Positions 38,490 through 48,085 of a DNA stretch of 64,000 nucleotides are shown in pieces (positions within the stretch are counted from its first letter, which is position 1; each line of letters starts with the position of its first letter). The stretch spans positions 4,712,001-4,776,000 of the forward strand of contig JAKSXM010000132.1 in the NCBI GenBank assembly GCA_022575985.1. The letters are read 5' to 3'. The notes beneath the pieces were generated by a model. That model ran no database searches, was not told the origin of the DNA, and was given only the letters and a program-made list of their open reading frames with translations. The stretch comes from Anagrus nilaparvatae. Its lineage: Eukaryota; Arthropoda; Insecta; Hymenoptera; Mymaridae. The translations under genes and the position numbers were made by a program.

Positions 38490-39663
38490 AAACTATCCGT
38501 AAATGGAGCAATTCCAAAGACAGTGGATTTCCTTTTGAGTATTTGGCTGTCATAAATTTGAAAAATTAATCTCAATGACCCTATAAATTTTTTAAATTCA
38601 AAATAATTTTTCAAAAGCACATCTCTTACATACTTTAATAACAATAGCTTAATCTTACAGTAGCGCACAAAAAAAAGAGATAAAAAAATCAATAGAGTAA
38701 ATTATGCAACAAGAAACATAATTTAAATCTGAATGTTAAATTTCAAGATTCTCGTCATCAAAAGTTTACGCCACGAATATATCAAACAAAACAAGAGAAC
38801 CAAAAAGCTAAGCACAAGTGGTTGGTGATCACGTGAATTTACTCTGATGTCTGAAGTACTGAATTCCTTTGTTACATAAGATTTATTTTATATTCAAATC
38901 TAGTGATGAAAATTTAAAGAAAATTATTTAAAGAGAAAATTTTACTAAATTTTGAATATTCTGTTAGGATGCTCAAATCACGTACGATAAATAACTTTTT
39001 TATAAATTATATGACTATGCGTAATATTCGTGCTTGAAGTACAAAAATATTTTTTTATTTTTTTTATTACAGCCACAAAAATATTTTTTTTTTAAATTTA
39101 CTGTAATTTTTATTTCGCTCTATTTTTTGAGTGACAATGACATTTTTATTTTATAATTCTATAAATATAAATCTGTAAAAAAAATAATAAATAATTTTCT
39201 TTATCATAAAAATACACGACATTGAAAAATGAAATCTGTAAAATGTAAGTCAGGTGAAAAACGAAAAAAAATATTTTTTTAATTTGTACAAAAGTCATGT
39301 ACTTGTTATAAATCAAAGTATGAAACAAATTTTTATAAGTTAAAGATTACAAAGAAATATTTTATTTATATTTTTGAAACCTTAGATAATAAATTTTACT
39401 CAATTGAAAGGCTGATGAGGGTTTTTCAAAAATTTACTAGACCGCAAATTATTTTATGCATTTCTGAAATTTACAAGGATATTTCTGGGAAACCAATGAA
39501 ATGCAACTGTAATTTATATAACTGTAAATAAATGTAGAGTAGAAATTACTTAGTAAAAATATTCGAAAAGACCATACCTAACGTTAACTGTAATATTTTT
39601 ACTAGTTTTAGTTTAAAAATTACTATTAATCAGAGTAAAAATTACTCCAAAGAATAGTTTTAA
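38490..39663. other. No gene seen
   Basis: AT-rich DNA with no supported feature. Confidence 0.5.
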
Positions 39664-39667
39664 TTAA

Positions 39668-40632
39668 CCCATTAGTGCCCAAGCGGAAGTAAACGGACAC
39701 TCAATGAAAATCATAAGAAAATCAATCGATAGAAGGCTAAAAATCGTTCCCGATAGGTAAAATGTCATGCTTTTTCCAAATCTGCCGTTAGTTTTGACCT
39801 ACCACCCCTCTATATTCCCGAAAAATAAGGGTGAAAAGGGGTGAAATGAGAATTTCGAGAAAACGACGGACAAAAGACTTTTAATGTCACAAAATAATAA
39901 TAAAAAGTTCATGAAATAGCTTTTTCAGATCCAAAATTTATATTTTGAATATAAAACTTTGACTAAAAATCTTATTTCACCCTTATCTGGTCAATAGGGG
40001 TGGTTTTTTCAAAAACTTTATAAATACCTTTTTTTGGTTTTTAATGGACTTCCTTTAGTAAAATTTTCTGCTGAATCCAAATCCAATCTTCGTTTTGACA
40101 TACAACCCCTCCTTGTACTTAAAAGTAGGGGTGAAATGGGTAAATTGGACCGAAATTTTTTAAAAGCTACTAAAATATTTATAAACTTTATTTTTTCTAC
40201 TGAATTGGTATCGAATGTCACTTCTAAGATTAAATTCTTCATGCATTCAATATAGGGGTGATAGGGGTAAAATGGACCATTTTTAAGTCGCCAATGTACG
40301 GTACATTTTACCCATTTCACCCTAATTTTTGAGTATTCAGAGGGAATATAATATCTCAAAATGAAAATTGGCATTGGATTCAACAGCAAATTTTACCAAA
40401 TAACTCCATCAAAAACAAAAATAAATGAAAATTTAATATGTTTAAAAAAAAAAAACGTAAGCGCTACACCTATTTACCTTTTGGCGACTTGAAAATGGTC
40501 CATTTTACCCCTATCACCCCTATATTGAATGCATGAATTTTACTTATAGGGAACGATTTTTAGCCTTCTATCGATTGATTTTCTTATTATTTTCATTGAG
40601 TGTCCGTTTACTTCCGCTTGGGCACTAATGGG
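39668..40632. mobile_element. piggyBac-type non-autonomous element with TTAA duplication
   Basis: TTAA at 39664-39667 and 40633-40636 flanks 965 bp that begins CCCATTAGTGCCCAAGCGG and ends with the exact inverse. The arms stay similar for about 100 bp (GTAAACGGACACTCAATGAA; ATCGATAGAAGGCTAAAAAT). TTAA target sites plus CCC-starting ends are the hallmark of piggyBac elements. A second inner inverted pair (about 40240-40290 against 40482-40535: ATTCAATATAGGGGTGATAG) shows further internal fold-back. No transposase is encoded; the frames at 40018-40389 are shadows of the GGGGTGAAA-type repeats. Confidence 0.88.
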
Positions 40633-40639
40633 TTAATGA

Positions 40640-42020
40640 AAATTCTCATAGATGTCACTTCATCAAGGGTAATTTCTACCTTTCGTTTATTCACAGTGTA
40701 ACAGCGGGAGCAGTTTAAGGTCCTCGGACCGGATCTATGGAACATCATTACATCATGTACGACTATAGTATATACGTATCGTATAGTATATACGACTATA
40801 GTATACGACCTATAGGTACTTAGGCTTCCAATGCCGAAGGATACTTTTACTGTCGGATACGCGAACGATATGATCCTAGTCATCACGGCAAAAGATGTAA
40901 AAATTGCCGAGGAGAAACTGAACCAGGCAATGCATGGAGTCAATTATTAGATAGGATATCACGGCCTAAAGCTCGCGACAGCGAAGACTGAAATTTTCCT
41001 ATTCACCCGTAAACATATTGAGACCAACATCCCAATATATATTGAAGAGGATAGGTTAGAAACGAAGGATAATTTAAAATACTTGGGAGTTTTATTAGAT
41101 ACAAAGCTGACCTTCATGGCGCAGATTCTGAGAAGCACGGAGAAGGCTGCTAGGCTCACTACTGCGTTAAGCAGGCCGATGCGATAACTTGCGGACCTAA
41201 GACTAGAAAGCGCAAGCTTTTAATGTCGGTCACCCACTCCATACTCCTGTATGGTGCAGAAATATGGGCAGACTGCATAAGAAAGGTTACTTATGCACCT
41301 AAGCTGACGAGCGTCCAGAGTCAAGGAGCCCTGCGAATCTCCTATAATTTTGCTGGCTTTTAAAACACAGTACATCTATCTGAACAAAGATAGGGAAGGC
41401 GTTGGCCGCGCAAAGACTACTTCACGTCAGATCAACCTAAGCAAGTGGCAGGACCACTGGACCGACTACTTGGAGAGGAAATGGACCAAAAGGTTGATAG
41501 GAGAGATATCACCTTGGATAACTAGAGGGCACGGGGGCATAAATTATTTTTTGACCCAGTTCTTAAGTGGACATGGGTTTTTTTGCTCCTACCTCTTTCG
41601 GATCAAGAAGATTTACAGCGCTGAATGTGTATACTGCCCTGGGAAACAAGACAGACACGCCAGAACACACATTCTTCGAATGCGACAGATGGGCCGTTAA
41701 AAAGTTTCAAATAAAAACTAATATCGGCCAAATCACACCTGAGAATGTGGTTAGACTGATGCTTCGAAATGAAGAAATAGGGTCCGAAATTAGCCAGTAC
41801 GTGGAGTCCATACTCCGCACCAAAAAACCTGACTTCCATGGTATAGGTTAATTTACGGAGACGTATTGCGGTGATCCGAATAGAAAACAAGGCTGGCTGC
41901 ATTTTAATACAATCAGCCTTGCCTCTACACGGGACATCTCCGCAGATGGTGGAATAATTTGTTTGTATTTACTTATGTATTTATTTATTTATTCAACTAT
42001 TGATTTATTTATTTATATAC
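40640..42020 (+). pseudogene. R1-clade LINE fragment: end of RT, C-terminal domain and tail
   Basis: Frames read LPMPKDTFTVGYANDMILVI (the FADD-type box, here AND, so a catalytic Asp is lost), then AEEKLNQAM, then KTEIFLFTRKHIE and LKYLGVLLDTKLTF, and later the zinc-knuckle-like CVYCPGKQD followed in another frame by PEHTFFECDRW. This order is typical of the R1 clade ORF2 C-terminus. There are stops (near 40950, 41186, 41220) and a frameshift between about 41570 and 41690. The end is marked by a TTTA-rich tail from about 41970. Confidence 0.82.
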
Positions 42021-42455
42021 CTATTTATTAACCTTCTTTTTTGACGATATTAGGAAATGATGTATATTTTTAGCTAACATATATTTTATTGAAGATGGCA
42101 GCACACAAAGATGGAATTTTAATTAGAAGGAATGACGGAGTCCTTAACCAGACTGGCGAGTCACTGGATGCAAGTCAAAAGATGGAGTTCACGAATGGAA
42201 CTAAATGGCCTTGAACCTGTCCTGAAGCAATGTGAAAACGGTCCCGGGATAACCTTGCATAAGGTAGGAAGGGTGGGGATTTTTAGTAGGTAAAAGCAAG
42301 GTAAGAGGATTCCCACATAACTGTCAGTTTGGATGCTGAACAGTATGCGTAACGCATTTCTCCAATTACGCAAAAAAAAAAATCATTCACAGTGTAGAGC
42401 ATCATAAATACCTTTTTCGAAAATCGAAATTTCTCGCTACTGCCGCAGAAAAATT

Positions 42456-42583
42456 TTATACGGCCATTGTCCATAAATAAAAAATGCCCCAAATCGCAGT
42501 TTACCATCTTCGGCTTCGCCTCGGAAGGTAATTTACGTGCGATTTGGGCCATTTTTTACTTTTCTGGACACGAGCCGTAAATA
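42456..42583. mobile_element. Short palindromic element with CTTCGGCTTCGCCTCGGAAG core
   Basis: Arms TTTATACGGCC…AATGCCCCAAATCGCA and TGCGATTTGGGCCATT…GCCGTAAATA pair around a GC-rich core, CTTCGGCTTCGCCTCGGAAG. About 128 bp, non-coding. Probably a small MITE; class unknown. Confidence 0.6.
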
Positions 42584-44861
42584 TACTATTTTTTCATTTG
42601 TTTAAAATGTTGAAAATGTCGTAAAACATAAAAGGAAAAGTTAAAAGAAAATTTATCTTATTATGGTACCTCGAGTGGTACCTGCACATAATTCTTTTTT
42701 TTTATTTTATCAAGTTTTTATGCCATTTGCAACAGTTTAAAGGTTTAAACGAAGAAAGACCAAAATTGGATTGTTTTTTTCAGTCTACTAAACATTACAA
42801 GATTTATTTTTACCAATAAATATTACATAATATGATGATTTTATCAAGATGAAGAAACTCGTTTGAGCTTGAGAGCTAGAGAGGGAGTTGGATTTAATAA
42901 CTTTGATGAACATTTCAACGAAACTGATTAAAAGGGGAACATGTTTAGTCAAATTTAAAATTTTTATGAAGTAATGAAAATATGTATGCCCAAAAAAATA
43001 GGCTAATACGCGTATAAGAGCTACGGAAATACAATATCAGACATCCACTGTTAAGATAAAATTTTTGATCCCCGAATCGTATTCTACGAGAAATTTTCTA
43101 CCAGCTTCTAAAAATAAAAAATTTTTTCCACAACTCAGATGCAGACCAAAAAGCTAAGAATTGTAGAAAATGTATAGAAATAAATTTGAATTTAAAAACC
43201 ACTAAACATGACCAAAAATTTCAGTTAAAATAATATTTAAATATTTTTCAGTGTATACAGGAACTAAAACAAATATTTAATTAAAAAAATATTAAAATAC
43301 AATTTGTCGAATGAATTATATAAAAAAACACACAAATATTATTAAAAAACTTTTTTATCTCGCATAAAACAAAATAATGCACGATTATATAAATTTTTGA
43401 TACACATTAACAATAACATGCATTATAATAACAATAATAATAAAGCAGATTAAATTCACATTGTAAAATCTCATTTGAGAATATGTACATAAAGTTTTAA
43501 CTTTTTGATGTTTCTATGAAATTTTATAATTAAATGTTTAAAGTTAAAATTGAGAAACTAAATAATAACGTACAAAATCTTGTTTTGTACTATCGAAAAC
43601 TCAAATTAATTTATGTTAATTTTTCTAAATATTTTTTATAAAAATTTTTAAAGAAAGTTAAATGAATATCCTAAGCATCATTAAAAGTTAAATATGATAC
43701 AAACCAAAATACCTAAAGAAAACTTGCGTTTAATATTTCAAAAAAGTTTAGCAACAAGTGAAACGCTTTTCCATAAATCATCCACAATAAGTAAAATATC
43801 AATTTTATATACACACACACCTACTATGAAAATTTGAATTTTAAATAAGTAGACAGCTTTTGCAGGTAAGTGAGTTAAAATTCAAAATCAAAGGTTGCCA
43901 AGAGTAACCTTTAGAGTCTTCGGTTTTGCGGTTATCTTGATAATTTTCTTTTGAATCGAAACTGGCTTAAATTTAAGATTTCCATCACTGAGTTTTGAAT
44001 AAAATTTAAAATTAACTTTAAAAAAAAAAATTCGATTTTTGCGTTTCGTTTAACAATCAGTCTTAATATATGTCAGGTTTAATAAAGTTACAAAAAATAT
44101 AAAAAGCTTTTTTTGCAATATTTCGTGAATTAAATTCCTTTTGAAGCTGCAAATATAAATTGATTATTATTTTGAATCACGCGGAAACATTATACTGTAA
44201 ATAGTTGAATATACGTCGAGATTAATTTTATTTCAACATAAAGCCAATTATAAGCGTAAACGTGTTCTGAATTACAGTAATTTATGTAAAGCTGATTATT
44301 GTAATATAAATCGCTACTGTGTTTAGGTACTCTGGCAAAAAATAACAGCATATAACAGAATTTTTCTGGGAAAATTTTCTTTCTATGTCGCCAGATAATT
44401 TTTCAAATTCTGACTTATTTGTCGATTTTTTTAGAAAATTTGACTATGGTTCAAATGAATATTTTATGTTTTTGAAAGGTTTTAGGGAACAAAATGAAAT
44501 TTTATCTTTTATTTTATTTTATTTTTCTGCAGTATTTCAAAAAAATCAAAAATTTTTTGGAAAAGAGGGACTATAGTAAAATTTCATGGGAAATCCAAAA
44601 ATCGACACTAGAAAAATTGAACATACTACTTTTGAATCCAAAAATTCCCGTAAATGTAAATTCGAACACGCTAAACTGAACACAAATTTTTTTTTACAAT
44701 ATTTAATTTCAACAAGAACTTTTTTAATACATTTTTTTCAACACAAGTAACTGAAAGTTAATCAGTTTATACACGAGTCGCACTAATAATTTGATTTCTT
44801 GGGTCTGTTGTGCAGATTAGGTTGCTTTATTTGAAATTTGCAACCTAACCGCGTTTTGGTC
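42584..44861. other. No gene seen
   Basis: AT-rich DNA. The overlapping frames at 44385-44679 are Phe/Asn/Lys-rich with no context. Confidence 0.5.
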
Positions 44862-45161
44862 ACAGAAAAAAGTAATGAACACAATATGGCTACTGTTAAT
44901 TATACTACCAGTAGTAATTTTACGATTTCGTAGTAATATTACCACAAATGCAGTCAAATTACTACGATTTTTAGTAAATTCACTTTTAGTAAATCCTCAG
45001 TTATCTACGGTAGAGCGGCTTTGGTTGAATATTTAACCAAGTGATTGAAAGGCAGCTTTACCGCGGATGTCTGGGTGAAATGTCAATAAATTTTAAATTT
45101 TCCTACAAGTGTAGTAAACTTACTAAACGATAGTAATATTGTGTTAATTATTTTTTACTGT
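44862..45161. mobile_element. MITE family C, full copy
   Basis: The left end ACAGAAAAAAGTAATGAACA with CAATATGGCTACTG is inverted at the right as AGTAATATTGTGTTAATTAT with TTTTTACTGT. The interior, about 200 bp, includes GTAGAGCGGCTTTGG and GGCAGCTTTACCGCGG, themselves partly inverted. Non-coding. The right end recurs at 19747-19793. No clear target duplication. Confidence 0.7.
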
Positions 45162-46185
45162 TTTGAAAAAGGTCACTACCTTCCGGAATCGGATAAAATT
45201 TTTTTTAAGATTTCTTGTTTACGAGTAAACAATTAGATCCAGTAAAAAAATTCCTTGTCGGGCTGATTATAGCATCAAAATCCCATAAATTTTTAATCAA
45301 GAAACGTAAATTTGAAGAATTTGCCGCATTAATTTTGTCCACTCAAGCTAAAATTTCTTGGAAATTCTTAGAAAATTCTTAGAAAACTTTTGTAAATTAC
45401 AAACCAAACTACCAGTTTTTAAAAACTTTACACCCGTGATCCGAAATAGACTATTTTCAACATTACATCGTCATCCAAATGTAATTATACCAATACATCA
45501 AAGTCAAATCCGATTAAAATTTTGAGTTTTGTTTTATAAATCTAATTAAAATACTCGAAACAAAGTTTTTTTTTTTTAAATAAAATAAACTTTTTTTATC
45601 AATTCACGTACGTTGCACATTTGCATATATCTCGAATATCGTATAATTCGATTGTAATTTATATTTCAAAAAAAATTAAATTAAACAAATATTCAAATCG
45701 CTATTTATATGATTTTGATATTTTATTTAATTTTAGTAATTTTATGCCTGGTTTGACAATTGCATTATAAAATCATTAAATTTTTTAGGTCCAAAATCTA
45801 ATTTTTTAAATTTGTAAGAAAATAAAATAAATAAATATTTACTATGTTTTTTAAAATTGAGATACAACTTTCCCTTTGAAGTATATAAATATCAGATATA
45901 AATTCGATGTATTTGATTTGATTTTTCTTTTACCTTACGAAAATATAGTTTTTCTTATTTATATCAGAAAAATGAATTCGCATGCATTTTAAAAGTAATC
46001 TTGTCTTTGTGAAGATTTTATATCAAATAAATTTTTAAACGAGTTTGAGGATTTTTTTTAGGAATTATTTTTATTTACGGTATACTAAATTCTAGACTTG
46101 TTTCATCTAACACTAAAAGAACTTATGAATTAAAATTTTTTTGGGATTTTCAAAAGTCAAAATAAATAAATTAAGTCATTTTATA
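45162..46185. other. No gene seen
   Basis: AT-rich DNA with no supported feature. Confidence 0.5.
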
Positions 46186-46599
46186 CACAGTAAAAAGTAA
46201 CTAACTTATATTAAAAAAAAAAATTTTTTAATTTTCGGAAAATTAGTAAATTTTCGAAAATATTTGTAATTATTCAATAAAAGTCGTAAATTTACTAAAT
46301 TTAGGATATTTACCAAAAATTCGAGAATCTTGATTTTTTTGGAAATTTGCAAGAAAAGTTGAAAATTTACAAAAAATAGTTGTAAATTTATGAAAAATAG
46401 TTGTGAATTTACAACTTTTTCGTATATTCAAAAAAAATCGATAATAACCGAATTTTTGGTTAATCTGCTAAATCTGCTAAATCTACTAAATTTTGTTTTA
46501 CGATTTTTTTCGAATATTTACAAACTTTTTGGACAATTTACAAATTTTTCGAAAATATTCCATTTTTTTGCTAATCCAAGGGAGATACTTTTTACAGTG
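46186..46599. mobile_element. MITE family A, copy 6
   Basis: The left end CACAGTAAAAAGTAACT and right end ATACTTTTTACAGTG are flanked by TA (46184-46185 and 46600-46601). It is 414 bp, with more substitutions than copies 1, 3 and 4, so probably older. The open frame at 46390-46626 lies inside it and is not a gene. Confidence 0.87.
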
Positions 46600-46601
46600 T
46601 A

Positions 46602-47990
46602 CATATTAAAGTCAGTATTGAATTAAAGTACCTAAAACTTTTTAATTAATTACTTTTTGACATAATTAAGATAAAACCAAAACACACACGAAGAGATGCA
46701 AAACAAATATCCTCCCTAAAAAGATATAGAATTACATTTAAAAAAAATAGAAAAAGTTAAGTCTCAATATTTTTGGTTCACTTGATTTTAGGTTTGACGT
46801 AAAATTATTGATTACTTTGGTACATGACTTTTCAATCAAAAATTCTAAATTTATAACAAACTCTAATTTATTATTTATCTTAAAAATCATTTTTCTACAT
46901 TAAACCTACCTATATTTTTCTCTAAAACTTCTTTTACCTATAACTAAAAACTTTTTTATTTTATTCTACACTTTTTTTAAAGAAAATAAATAAAATAAAC
47001 AATCACTTTATTTTTATTATCTTAGAATTTATAAAAAAAAAAAGCCTTGAGAATAAGAAAATCTTAATTTAAATTACAAGAAAATTTTATTTTAATTTAC
47101 TTTTTTTAATTAAAATTCACTGTTTTATTTATAAAAAAAAAGCACTTTTTCTTTTGGAATTTCATAAAAATTTGATTTTTAAATAAATAATTATGAATTT
47201 TTATTATTTTTTACACTTCATTTACACTTTATTATTAAAATTACACTCATTTTAGTATAATAATTAGCACTACACATTTTTGGACACTAAAAATTTTACC
47301 AATTCAAAAAACAAAAAATTTTTTAAAAAACACCATTTTTTTGAGTTTTAACAAAAAAATTAATTAATTAAAAATTTTTTATTGTTAATTTAATAAAATT
47401 TATTAATTAATGCGCAAACTTTAAAGATGTGAATCGCACAAAGTCGCGCGCTATACTAAAATTGCCGTTCGAAAGTTCGGAGGCCTCGAGCATGCGTTTA
47501 CAATCAGAGCCCATAAAATATTTTATAGACATACCTACTTTGTTTATAAAAAACTTAAATAATCATTTATTTATTGAATTTTGAAATTTTATTTATAAGA
47601 ATTTTTCGTAAATAATGAAAACTAAAATTTAAATATTTTCATTTTATTATACGATACGATTGTTTTAAATAGTTTTAGCCAGGATTCTAAAATAGCGCGC
47701 TGATATATTCAACAACTTGCAAGCTCTCGATTTATGTACGCATGATCATGGAGATCTAGTTTTCATGCGTAAATTTGACAGTTATGGCTTTATAACTGGA
47801 AAATTAATTTTTTTTTTTCAGTATCATGCAAAAAAAATTAATTTTTCTGGTTTTAGATAAATTATAAAAATAAAAGTCTTTGGTTTATTTTATTTAATTT
47901 TTTTATTATAGTAGCAATAAAATATAATTTTTAGTTAAATACAAAATTCAAATTAATAATTTAAAATTTTGTGATACAAAAATTTAATTG
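46602..47990. other. No gene seen; less AT-rich patch at 47430-47510
   Basis: Mostly AT-rich. The patch at 47430-47510 (AGTCGCGCGCTATAC, GTTCGGAGGCCTCGAGCATG) stands out in composition. CATGCG/CGCATG words recur there and near 47736-47776. No gene or known element is visible. It could be a promoter or the rim of an old insertion. Confidence 0.35.
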
Positions 47991-47996
47991 TTTATT
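47991..47996 (-). promoter_or_regulatory. Candidate poly(A) signal for HPF1
   Basis: Read on the minus strand this is AATAAA, about 90 nt beyond the HPF1 stop codon. The surroundings are so AT-rich that chance matches are common, so this is only a plausible candidate. Confidence 0.35.
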
Positions 47997-48085
47997 ATAA
48001 AACAATGAAAAAAATAAAAAGCAAATATACAAGCATTATAAAATAAATATTATCTCGCACAAGTGAAAAAATGTTTAATAATCTC

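Noticed and set aside
40018..40389. 123-codon minus frame inside the TTAA-flanked element
   Set aside because: It runs through inverted GGGGTGAAA-type repeats of a non-coding element and shows no domain.
40608..41159. Minus-strand frames of 111 and 66 codons
   Set aside because: Antisense to the R1-type reverse transcriptase text on the plus strand.
41603..41902. 99-codon minus frame
   Set aside because: Antisense to the R1-type C-terminal domain.
46390..46626. 78-codon plus frame
   Set aside because: It lies almost entirely within MITE family A copy 6.
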